From Litsea cubeba (taxonomy: Eukaryota > Streptophyta > Magnoliopsida > Laurales > Lauraceae), in contig CM022945.1 in the NCBI GenBank assembly GCA_012931725.1, forward strand, positions 154,909,354 through 154,973,353: 64,000 nt of DNA, given 5' to 3'. The notes beneath the pieces are model-generated. The model was given only the letters and a program-made list of their open reading frames with translations. It did not search any database and was not told where the DNA came from. A program made the translations under genes and the position numbers. This document shows, piece by piece, positions 1 through 9,469 of this stretch; within the stretch, counting starts at the first letter, position 1; each line of letters starts with the position of its first letter.

Positions 1-1034
1 GGCCGTAGTAACCCTGGAGGCTTCTGGTGTTCCGCCTTGATCAACTGACATATCATACAACGAGAGACGAAGGCTGCTATCTCTCTCTTCATGTTATTCC
101 ACCAAAATCTGCCCTTCAAATTCTGGTACATTTTCGTACTGCCCGGGTGTATGGAATACTTGGTATTGTGAGCCTCAGACATGATATCATTCCTCAAGTC
201 CTCCAAGTTAGGCACACACAGGCGGTCTCGGTAGTACAAAACTCCATCTACAACACGAGAATCCGGGCGATCTGCTATATGTTCTGAAATCTTAGCCAAC
301 TCTGGGTCTTGTAACTGATTCTCTTTGATCTTCTGAATGAACGAAGGTTCTGACACTGACATATTTGCCAACATGACACCCTCTCTTAGTGGGTGAAATT
401 CTACTCCCAACTCTTTTAACTGTTGTACCACATAATTCCCCCGAAGACTTGCCATGCTCACTGACTTTCTGCTCAAGGCATCTACAACTACATTCGCTTT
501 TCCTAGGTGATACTTGATTGGAAAATCATAGTCTTTAATATATTCCATCCATCTCCTCTGCCTCATGTTCAACTCCTTCTGAGAAAACAAGTACTGTAGA
601 CTACGGTGATCGGAGTGAACCTCAAACTTCTCTCCATAGAGGTAGTGTCTCCACATCTTCAAAGCTAACACGACTGCTGCCAACTCGAGGTCATGTGTTG
701 CATAGTTCTTCTCATGATCTTTCAACTGCCGGGACCAATATGCAACTACCTTCCCATCTTGCATTAACACGCATCCAAGTCCAACATTGGAAGCATCGGT
801 AAAAATGGTGAAACCCCCGCTCCCAGATGGCAAAGTAAGGACTGGAGCTATAGTCAATCTCTTCTTCAGCTCTTGGAAACTAGCCTCACACTTATCTGTC
901 CAAACGTATGGTGCATTCTTCCTTGTCAGCTTCGTCAAAGGTGACGCAATCGACGAAAATCCTTGCACAAACCTCCGATAATATCCTGCCAATCTAAGAA
1001 AACTCCTGATCTCCGAAGCATTTTTCGGTCTATC
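1..1034 (-). pseudogene. DEL-1 RNase H and integrase zinc-finger region
   Basis: Directly downstream of the RT segment, in the same frame after one TAG codon at 1035-1037, a long open stretch runs to the window edge. It contains the RT connection (RSFLRLAGYYRRF), a retroviral-type RNase H (FTDASNVGLG, then THDLELAAVV and HSDHRSLQYL) and the junction ADALSRK-like segment at about 500-470. The H2C2 zinc finger of integrase starts at about 150-1 (HNTKYSIHPG and CMICQ). RNase H would degrade the RNA strand of the RNA/DNA hybrid; the zinc finger positions cDNA ends. The reading is open apart from the TAG, so this part is better preserved than gag. The integrase catalytic core is outside the window. 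Confidence 0.8.
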
Positions 1035-1862
1035 CTAACTCATAACTGCCTCAATCTTGGACGGGTCCACTGACAATCCTTCCTTCGAGATGATATGACC
1101 CAAAAATGTGACTTGGTCCAACCAAAATTCACACTTACTAAGCTTTGCAAACAATCGGTTCTCCCTCAAAAGTTGAAGTGCTATCCTCAAATGTTCTTTG
1201 TGCTCTTCTTCGGTCTTGGAATACACCAAAATATCATCAATAAATACCACTGTAAACTGATCCAAATACTCCACAAATATTTTGTTCATCAATGCCATGA
1301 AAACTGCTGGTGCATTAGTCAATCCAAATGGCATCACTAGAAACTCATAGTGTCCATATCTTGTCCTAAAGGCTGTTTTTGGTACATCTGAATCTCTAAC
1401 TCTCAACTGATGGTAGCCTGACCTCAAATCAATCTTAGAAAAGTAAGCAGCTCCTTGCAACTGATCAAACAGTTCATCTATCCTTGGCAATGGATATTTG
1501 TTTTTGATGGTCACTTGGTTCAATCTTCTATAGTCAATACACATTCTCATGGAACCATCCTTCTTCTTCACAAACAAAACTGGTGCTCCCCACAGTGACA
1601 CACTAGGTCTCACGAAACCTTTGTCTAAAAGTTCTTGCAATTGCATCTTCAACTCTCCCAATTCTGCCGGGGCCATTCTGTAGGGTGCGATAGATATCGG
1701 AGCGGTCCCCGGTAACAACTCAATAGTGAAGTCTATCTCTCTAATGGGTGGCAATCCTGGTATCTCCTCCGAAAAAACATCCAGAAACTCACAAATAATT
1801 GGGATCTCCTCCACCCCTTGGGACTGTTTATCCTCCATGATAAACGCCAACCTCACAACCAC
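1035..1862 (-). pseudogene. DEL-1 reverse transcriptase
   Basis: 275 residues with clear gypsy RT blocks: MCIDYRRLN and PLPRIDELFDQL, then the palm motif FSKIDLRSGYHQ, MPFGLTNAPAVF, and the catalytic box FIDDILVYSK near residue 210. The segment ends at a TAG inside a run that normally reads on into RNase H, probably a Trp (TGG) or Gln codon mutated to stop. It overlaps the protease segment (1828-1862) in another frame, so a frameshift separates the two. Del/Tekay polyproteins are usually one continuous frame, hence the shift is decay rather than programmed. Catalytic Asp residues are present, but the enzyme could not be made as a full polyprotein. Confidence 0.9.
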
Positions 1863-2320
1863 TTCTTAGAAGTCTATCAGCCTTCAACGCTGAAATAAAC
1901 CCTGCACGAGAACTACTCCTCTCTCCTTGAAACAACACCCCTGCTTGGGTCTCCTCTAACTTAAAAGTTAGGGTCTTATGGAAACAATCCATAGTAGCAT
2001 GGTAACCTGCTAACCAATCCATCCCTAGGATGTCATCAAAATCCTGCATCTCCAATAAAATGAGATCTGCCGGTAATACTACTTCTCCTAACATGACTGA
2101 ACAACTAGGGTAAAAAGTCCTACAAACAACTTCCTTACCTAAAGGGGTAGTCACAGTCAAAATGAAACTCAACTCACTAGCATGCATATCAATCAACTTA
2201 GCAAATCTTGGAGATAGGAATGAGTGAGTAGAGCCAGGGAAAAAACAAAACCCTAGCCTCAAAACCACAGATGAGAAGTGTACCTTCCACTACATCGCCT
2301 TCTGCCTCTGCATCCGCTCT
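1828..2320 (-). pseudogene. DEL-1 aspartic protease
   Basis: A gypsy aspartic protease lying between gag and RT. The segment around 2240-2220 reads FPGSTHSF where the family has D-S-G-S-T-H-S-F, so the catalytic Asp and its neighbour have been replaced by Phe-Pro. Downstream hallmarks remain: a hydrophobic core and DDILGMDWLAGYHA (the I-L-G-M-D-W-L flap motif). The visible frame differs from both the gag frame and the RT frame, so gag-pro-pol now occupies three frames. Loss of the catalytic residue makes this copy inactive. Confidence 0.8.
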
Positions 2321-2440
2321 ATTTATAGCATAAAGCTGTGCCCTCTGTTGTGGCCTGTTTTGCCCTTGCTGTTGCCTGCCCTGCTGTGCATTCCTGTTCT
2401 GATTTTGAGGACGTTGATTCTAATTCTGATTCTGCCCTTG

Positions 2441-3676
2441 CTAACGGGCCTGTTGTTGCTGCTGTGGCCTATACTGCTGTTGTGGTGCCTGTTGCTGTAG
2501 TGGCCTTGCTTGATTTTGAACTACTAATGCATTTTGAGGTGGTGCCTGACGCTGTACTCCCTGCTGCTGTCTATTCTGTCTATCTGGTCTTGGGCAATCC
2601 CTCATCTGGTGGTCCAATGAACCACATCTAAAACATGCCCCTGTGATAAAACGACATTGGGCATTCCCATGATGTTTTCCACAATGGATACAAGCTCCTT
2701 GATTCTGTGCATTCTGCTCTTGTCTTGGCCTCTTGTTCTGATTGTTTCTTTGTTGATAGTTCTGCTGCTGGCCTTGACCCTTTCCTTGGTTCTTGACGAT
2801 CTTGTTGTGGAAGTTTTCAAATTTGTATGCTCTCTTGACAGCTTCTTCAAAGGTGGCGGGTGGTACAACCCTGGTAGCATCCCTCTCAATAATCGCGTGA
2901 AGTCCCTTAAGGAATTTGGTTATCTTCTTCTCCTCCGTGTCCACTAACTCTGGTGCATACCTTGACAATCTCTCGAATTTGGTGAGGTATTCGAGGACTG
3001 TCATGTTCCCTTGCACAAGTTGCTGAAATTCTGCTGCCTTTTGCCTCTTGACATGTGTAGGTACATATTTCTCCCCGAACTGTCTCTTGAAGTTAGCCCA
3101 TGCTTCTGCATCAGCCATTGTCCTGTATTCTGCCTTGATGGTCTTCCACCAAATATCTGCTAAGCCCGCGAACATAGAGGCTGCAAGCTGTAGTCGTTCT
3201 ATACCTGTACATGTAAAGATCTCAAATATGTTCTCGGTGTGCTCAAGCTAATCATCTGCTGCTAGTGGATCCTCTGTCCCCAAGAATTCCTTCGGTCCTC
3301 TCTTCTTGAACCGCTCATACAACACATTAGAGTCATTTCCTCTATTGTTAATCGGACCAGGTGGTGCAACAGGGATTGGTTCCGGTCTCCTCTCTAGCAC
3401 ACCCAACAACTGTGCCTGCATTCGAGCCATCTCCCTAGCATGATCCTCATCTTTCTTAAGCATCTGTTCTTGCAATCTGGTCTGTGTCTCATGTGCTTGT
3501 GCTTGGAGTCTAGCCTGGTTTTCATTTGCCTAACGTTGTTGGTCTAGCATAGCCTGCATCATCTGTTGGAATTGATTCTGCATGTTGTTATCCTGTGGTT
3601 CCTCTGCAATAAGCCCTGCACTCTCACTGTTACTAGCAACGTGATTACCGTTCGCTGCTCATTTGCGAGGTGGCAT
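2441..3676 (-). pseudogene. DEL-1 Gag with zinc knuckles, three in-frame stops
   Basis: The likely start is the ATG at 3676 (MPPRK), then a Gln-rich N-terminus, a Retrotrans_gag domain (about 3200-2870) and a nucleocapsid part rich in Gln/Asn. Two Cys/His knuckles are visible: a CX2C-type variant (CIHCGKHHGNAQC) and a canonical CX2CX4HX4C (CFRCGSLDHQMRDC). One frame runs through the whole gene but is cut by TGA at 3659-3661, TAG at 3530-3532 and TAG at 3248-3250. The last sits where a Trp is typical (DDW-LEHT), consistent with TGG to TAG. Gag would form the virus-like particle and package RNA. The Gln-rich tail ends in a stop at 2441. Confidence 0.85.
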
Positions 3677-3808
3677 AATGCTGCAAAACAATTTGTTAGC
3701 ACATATAAATTAAGTACAGGGTGGTCACACATTTCTCACACGATTCTATCTAACGAATCCTCGCCACGTACTTACGGTTTCTAGTTTCTTTTAATTGCTT
3801 GAAACATG

Positions 3809-3824
3809 TCCCGCTCTGATACCA
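3809..3824 (-). other. DEL-1 primer binding site
   Basis: On the minus strand the sequence four bases after the LTR end reads TGGTATCAGAGCGGGA. Its first 12 bases are the usual plant PBS complementary to the 3' end of initiator Met tRNA. This fixes the element's orientation and marks the inner edge of the 5' LTR. Confidence 0.85.
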
Positions 3825-3828
3825 GTCC

Positions 3829-4924
3829 TGTCGCGACCCTGGACCGGGATTAGGGGAAAAAGGCCAAGTCCGGGATCGGGACGGTGATGATGCCGTGCCA
3901 TGTGCATCTCTTTGGCTAAACCGCACACGGAATTAAAATGGACATTTATCCGTGCACGTAGTTTCCCACAGAGTTCCGCGGTGAGGATTATCTTTACACA
4001 TCATCTCACATATAAGCATATCAATCACATATTCAAGATTGTGGAAGTGTGTAGCAAACCATCTTAATACTATTCCATCCCATAAACAAGACTGATTTAT
4101 AATTAACATGACAAGATATCAGAATGAGCAATGATCATAAGCATATCTTTCCCCAAAAGTAAAGTTAAATGTAATTACAAAAGATCAGTTGATTAATGCC
4201 CCAAAATAACGGTCAACAAGGACCATACAACCAAATGAAACCCAAAATAAAGTTATCACAAATTTCCCAAGATGTATCCTTCTCAAGGCAGGGCTGAATG
4301 TCTACATGACATCGTCGGCTTGCCACTCAATCACACGTTGCGGTTCACCGACCGCCTCCTCAGGCTCCTCCTCAATGGCAATAAGCTCGGGACCTGAGTA
4401 CCAAAATAAATGGATCAGACACGACGGTCTGGCAGGTGGGTGAAAAGATACAACAATAATAAAACTACGCTACTATGCAAGAGTTTAGAAAACCTGTGTA
4501 TAAATAACGAATTTCATAAAAGATGATGCATCATTTGTTAAATAGCACATGAACGATATAAAACAGTAGAGGTACCAAGGATAAGGAACTGTCAAGATGG
4601 CAACCACACAAAGCTACATCCTCTCTCACCGAAGTGAAGAGAGCGCATACCCTAACAGGATCATTGACCTCAGCCACACAAGGTGAGGAGGGACAGCGAT
4701 AAATACTATAATATACATATATATACTCTGCGGGACCACGGTAGCGAACCGGGTAAAAACTCTGCACATTCCAGACTGCAGCTGACTATCAGGAGGGGAA
4801 GGAACCCCAAGTCGGTGGATCAAACCGACGAGGTCGTCCAAGCTCAGTGGTGCCGACTCATAGGTCAAATACGATAAATCAAATCATATTCACAGTAAGA
4901 AACGGGGTGCCAAGAGGCACAAAA
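3829..4924 (-). repeat. DEL-1 5' LTR, inner (U5-side) part
   Basis: The LTR begins on the plus strand with TGTCGCGACCCTGG right next to the PBS and continues to 4924, where SIR-A is inserted. Bases 4920-4924 (CAAAA) are the target duplication of SIR-A; the LTR resumes after the second CAAAA at 12969-12973. No reading frame here is convincing. The other LTR of DEL-1 is outside the window, so age cannot be estimated. Confidence 0.8.
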
Positions 4925-6753
4925 TGAAAGTCCGGGATCTTAACCCTAGAGGGGGGGTGAATAGGGTGATCTACACTTAATGACTAATTATGACCAATTT
5001 TAATTTCTTTACAATAAACTAGTCACATGTGATGATTAACATACAAAATGCGGAAGCTTAAACAAAACAATCACCACAAAACAATCACCACTACACAAAG
5101 ATTTATAGTGGTTCGGCCTCAATGCCTACATCCACTACCGGCTTGTGTATCCAACACCCCACCGGATTTCCACTATTATGCTTTTCAAAAGGCTAAGCAA
5201 TAACCTCTACAATATGCTTTCCAAGGATAAGCAATAACCTTACAATGTTGTTTTTCTAGGCTAAACAACAACCTATACACAATGCTTTTATATGGCTAAG
5301 CAATAACCTTACAAGCAAATGATTTCTCTCAAAGAAAGTGTCTTGACAAAACACTCTAAGAGATTACAATTTAAGCTTAAATAAATTGCCTCTAAAATAG
5401 GCGAATATGAAAGTGTAAATCAACTCACACAAACACTCTATGAAATACAAAGATGTATGCTCATGATGTGTGTGTGTGAAGACTTCAATCAAGTTTAAAA
5501 TTAAGACCAATGAATTTTATGCTTAAAGCATTTCAAAGTTTAAAGCACATAAAAGATATGATTGAAGTCAAATGCAAATCACTTGAACAAATACAAACTT
5601 GTGAATGATATGAAAATCAAAGATCACAAGTTGTATGAAAATGATTAAGACTAATCAAGTGATGCATGTGCAATGTTGTTTTCAAAAACTAATTAATTCA
5701 ACAAAGGTTTAAATGAATGAAAACAACAAGGAAAGATTCAAAACATGTTAATGGATCATGACATAAAAGAAATCAAAGATTTTTACAGTGCATGATTAAC
5801 AAAGTTTATAAAACAAACTTGTTTTGAAATCAAGGTGAAGAATCCTTTGACTTAAATCAAAAGTAGAGGATTCAACACATCATAGTTTATATGCTTAAAA
5901 ATATTTACCAATAGTTTAGACAAAGCATAAAACATATGAGCAAGGAAATTAAAGCTTACTAGAGTTTAAATTCTTGAGATCAAGCTTTAGCCTTTCCTTT
6001 TGACCACACAAGCTTCCTTAGTTCATTCCTTTTGCTTAGGCATCAAAAACACCAACAATGGCCTCTATTCTCCTCATATTTTCTCTTGGAATGAACTTGC
6101 TTTTTATAGAAAAAATGGTTCAACGGATGGATGTCGGTCAACCGATAACTAGCTATCGGTTGACCGATGGCTCAACGGTCATATGCAACGGTCATATTTT
6201 TTAAAGTTCTCCTGACCCTTTTGCATTCGTCGGTTGACCGGCCTTCATCGGTTGACCGATGAGGAACCGATAGCCGAGCCGATAGCACACTGATCATCAG
6301 AAAAGGTGCTGTCTGTTTTTGGAACCGATGAGTCTCGGTCTGAGATTTTATGCACCATCGGTGGACCGATATGAGCCGATAGGCTGACCGATGAGAACCG
6401 ATGGAGTTATCGGTTCACCTTGATCCATTTGTGGGTCGACCGATGGGGACCGATGGCTTGACCGACAGACTAGTCAGGTCAATTTTTCTGAATATCTGAA
6501 GTTTTGAGAAATGATCTTTTTGACATGATTAAAAACTCAGATTTGAAGGGTGTCCTTTTGCATTGTTTTCATCAAGAAAAACATGATTAAAATCAAGGTT
6601 CAAATCAACCAAAAAGAAGTTTCAAATCAAAACATGAGTAGGTTGAGTTAAAAGATGATTTTCAAGAAGAAATACGCGGAATGGAAATGATCCTAATGAT
6701 ATGACTGTTATGCAAATGCAAGACATCAAATTGCAAATACTTAGGGTCTAACA
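4925..6753 (-). repeat. SIR-A 3' LTR
   Basis: 1829 bp from TGAAAGTCC to GTCTAACA. Against the 5' LTR I see differences at about 5175 (G/A), 6344 (T/C) and 6471 (A/G) and few or no others by eye. The minus strand carries a TATA box (CTATAAAAAG, 6100-6109) and, immediately upstream of it in the sense direction, the palindrome array at 6132-6470. A G7 run lies near the outer (U5) end. Confidence 0.92.
6132..6470. repeat. SIR-A LTR palindrome array (TCGGT-N2-ACCGA)
   Basis: At least eight copies or half-copies of TCGGT/ACCGA occur here, several as near-palindromes such as ATCGGTTGACCGAT. The clearest hairpin pairs 6134-6147 with 6154-6167 (14-bp arms around a 6-bp loop). In the sense direction the array occupies the end of U3, directly upstream of the TATA box at 6100-6109. 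The same array is at about 12347-12685 in the other LTR and in both SIR-B LTRs (44120-44460 and 50450-50785). Arrays of palindromes in LTRs are known for Sireviruses; the sequence here is this family's own. Confidence 0.85.
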
Positions 6754-6945
6754 ATCTCCCCCTTTGCAATTTGATGGCAACTAACACTCAACCACTCATT
6801 AACACTATCAACTCATCACATTTGTCCACTCCACTTCTTCTTACTTCAGCTCCCCCAATGTTCATTATCTGCTCCTTCTTTTTTCCCCCAATGTCCTTGC
6901 TCTCCCCCATTGTTCTTGCAATGGTGTCCTTGCTTCAACTCCTCT
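6754..6945 (-). other. SIR-A polypurine tract and repeated PPT-like tracts
   Basis: Next to the 3' LTR the minus strand reads AATTGCAAAGGGGGAGAT, a classic polypurine tract for plus-strand priming. Further tracts of the form ATTGGGGGAGC or AATGGGGGAGA recur upstream at about 6850-6860, 6885-6895 and 6905-6915. Multiple PPT-like tracts before the 3' LTR are a recognised Sirevirus trait. The proximal tract, flush with the LTR, is presumably the functional one. Confidence 0.8.
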
Positions 6946-7366
6946 TTATCTTCTTTAGTCTTCATTTTCCACTTAGTCTTTATGTCCTACTTAGTCTTTA
7001 TGTTTCTTCTTCTTCTCCATTGACATCAAATTGCTGCTAAATAGTCTGCAAACACTCATGCAAACATATACCTTTCTCATAGCATAATTTTGATATCTTC
7101 AATGTGAAGGAAAGAAATAACAATAACAGAGATATTTTATGTAGATGGCACATGGATCAAAAGATGTCATTCAATATATAAAGATTCAAAAGTCTTACAC
7201 TTTTAACAAATGACATAGACATAAAACATAACCATTCATTAACTGAAACTAGAAGTTTAAATGACAAAGTCTAAACTGATTATCCAGCCTTTTTCCCAAT
7301 ACAAAAGCACACCACCATTAATACACCAATTGAAACACAAAATGTGGTAGCAGGGAAAGTAAAATC
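6946..7366. other. SIR-A 3' non-coding stretch
   Basis: AT-rich sequence between the PPT-like tracts and the end of ORF2. No domain, tRNA or convincing frame is visible. SIR-B has the same stretch with small indels (45020-45344), so it belongs to the element rather than being an insertion. Confidence 0.6.
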
Positions 7367-8575
7367 CTAGTCAGACTCTGGAGATGGAGGAGATGGAGAT
7401 GGTGATCTAGCGACGTCATCTCTTCTACAGCTCTTTGAGATCTTGGAGAGGTACTTGAACATTTTGCTCATTGTCTTTGATTGTTTCTTCTGTTTCCTCT
7501 TCAAGTAAGCTATATCTCTTTCCACGGCTGCTTGCCAATCAGTAGATGTGCCAGGGGTAGAAGTACCAGCAGTCTGCCTTGAAGATGATGCACGAGCAGG
7601 AGGAGCTGGAGATCTTGGTATCTCCTGTCTCAAGGGAGGCTCTTGTGCTAGGGGAGGATCTTCTGCTATGGGGATGTGAGGATTTGGGAGGAGATTCATT
7701 TGATTCAGATTTGTTACGGAGAATGGAGCTTTGAAAATGGAGCTTTCTCCAGTAGGTATAGGAATACGAAACTGAAGAGCAATCTGAGTCATCAGGTACC
7801 CGTATGGAATGGCATTCTTTTGTGCCAATGAGTTTCGAAATTTGATAATTGTATGGCAAATGAGAGAGGGTAGACAAATGGGAGTGCCAGTTACAACCTT
7901 AGACAGGATACTAACCATGAAAGCTGTAAGCTCAGTCCTATTTCCACCTCTAGGATACACATTGTAAGTGAAAAGATTGTGAATAATCCTATTGATTGGA
8001 GTTAGGGAACTAATGGTTAGATGGTGTTTCTTTTGATCCCATTGACAGTTGAAGCCACATATGTCAATGGTGGCTTTGATTCTCTCATCCTCCGAAGGTG
8101 TGTCACTCACATATGTTACTCCCGTAGGAGTACAAGGAATCCCCATTATCAGTCCTATCCTTTGAGGTGTGAATACTTCATCTCTATCCATAAAGGAAAT
8201 GGTGAAGGAACAAGCATTGATAGAGTCATTCGTGCTTGTGATAGATGCATACAAGAATTTAACTATTGAAGGGTATGCAATATCACCCCACAGAAGTATC
8301 CTTTCCCACCCCACTTGACCAAGCACATCGTTCAAGTTGAAACCCATGGAAGAAATCTTTTCCACTATAGTCCTTCTCTCAACTACAACATTCCTCCTTT
8401 GAAGACTTTGTAAGATATTTGAGTCAAGTCTCAAATTGGTTGAAGGAGGAGGGGGTGATGGAGATGAGCTTTCATTCCCACTGTCTTCTATAGGTCTGCT
8501 AGAAGAGGCTGTGGCCTTCCCCATTTTTATAGGGCGCCTAGGAGTGGCCTTCTTAGTTCTAGGAGGCATTATCAC
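7367..8575 (-). CDS. SIR-A ORF2: plant transposon-type domain protein
   Basis: Intact frame of up to 402 residues. SIR-B conserves the start only from MP(P/H)RTKK, so translation probably begins at 8569. Order: basic N-terminus (residues 5-20, NLS-like), Ser/Pro linker (21-45), a folded region (about 55-285) with GWERILLWG, DEVFTPQRIGLIMGIP and YNVYPRGGNRTELTAFMVSIL, a Pro-rich linker, a Lys-rich coiled segment (347-385) and a Ser-Pro tail. The core resembles the 'putative plant transposon protein' domain (PF20167-like) found in many plant retroelements; its function is unknown. It occupies the place where Sireviruses may carry an env-like gene, but I see no signal peptide or membrane segment. 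Both SIR copies keep it open, so it is probably useful to the element. Confidence 0.75.
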   Translation of the reverse strand: MIMPPRTKKATPRRPIKMGKATASSSRPIEDSGNESSSPSPPPPSTNLRLDSNILQSLQRRNVVVERRTIVEKISSMGFNLNDVLGQVGWERILLWGDIAYPSIVKFLYASITSTNDSINACSFTISFMDRDEVFTPQRIGLIMGIPCTPTGVTYVSDTPSEDERIKATIDICGFNCQWDQKKHHLTISSLTPINRIIHNLFTYNVYPRGGNRTELTAFMVSILSKVVTGTPICLPSLICHTIIKFRNSLAQKNAIPYGYLMTQIALQFRIPIPTGESSIFKAPFSVTNLNQMNLLPNPHIPIAEDPPLAQEPPLRQEIPRSPAPPARASSSRQTAGTSTPGTSTDWQAAVERDIAYLKRKQKKQSKTMSKMFKYLSKISKSCRRDDVARSPSPSPPSPESD

Positions 8576-9469
8576 AGGTACTTGGTGTGCACAGTGTGGA
8601 TATGATAGAAGGATTTGAAATTTTTAGAGAATGATTGTGGACCAAGATTTTAGGAAGTTTGAATTCAATATTACCTGAATCAACCTTGGAAGGGGAACAA
8701 GGACAGATGATCAAATCTGAATGAGGCACATGTGGTTGGGTTTCTCAAAATGGAGCACAACAACTTGGAGAGACTGACCACGATTTTTGAGGGCTTGGGA
8801 GACTTGGCTGAAGCTCAGTAGATCTCTTAGGATCTTGGAGAAGTTTGCACAGAGCGTCCTCACGTTTTGGAGAGGAAATCAGTCACGCACAACAGCCAGG
8901 AAGATGAACAGTGCAGCCTTCTGACTTTGAAATCCGATTCGGAAGATGCCCAATCGATGCTTGCTAATGATCAATGTTTGAAAATGAATGAGGATCTCAC
9001 TCTTGGAGAAGGAGAACCAACAGACACAGCAACCTAGGGCTTTGGAGACGAAGCAGGAAGAAACAGAACAGAAAGAGATTTTTCTGCGCACAGGGTTTTT
9101 AATCGAAGCCCTGCTTCATCGGTCCACCGATGACTTAAGTATCGGTCGACCGATAGATGTAGAAAAGTGGGCTAATCCACTGAATTAGCCTTCTTAGCTA
9201 ATGATCATTGCTTAGTGTGTTTTATGATTGATTTAACTTATGAAGAACAATTTTTAGATCATCAAATTTTTGATTTAAATTAATCAAACACATGCATTTT
9301 CATATCAAGTACCTTTTGGGTTCAAAAATGCGTTTTCAAAAATTAATTTACACCCAATTTGAAATTCTAACCATGTAGAGAGTACCCAGAAGAATTGAAC
9401 CATATAGACTTAGGACCAACTGGATATGTAACTTAAAAGAGTGAGTTGGTCTAATCTAATTAGTAGGCC
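8576..9469 (-). promoter_or_regulatory. SIR-A gag-ORF2 spacer with palindrome/TATA-like module
   Basis: Nearly 900 bp without a gene. On the minus strand it holds the perfect palindrome TATCGGTCGACCGATA (9140-9155), then the near-palindrome CATCGGTCCACCGATG (9117-9132), then an AT-rich TATA-like ATTAAAAA (9095-9102), followed by a pyrimidine-rich stretch leading about 500 bp to ORF2. This repeats the LTR order palindrome, TATA, transcribed region. SIR-B has the same layout, with CTTAAATAC as the TATA-like element. I infer a separate promoter for ORF2; there is no direct proof of transcription. Confidence 0.5.

Noticed and set aside
3809..3824. tRNA gene
   Set aside because: Only 12-16 bases match a tRNA 3' end; it is a primer binding site, as are 11126-11137 and 49259-49270.
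7367..8575. SIR ORF2 as an envelope protein
   Set aside because: It holds an env-like position, but there is no signal peptide, transmembrane helix or Cys-rich ectodomain, and the ends are basic and Pro/Ser-rich.
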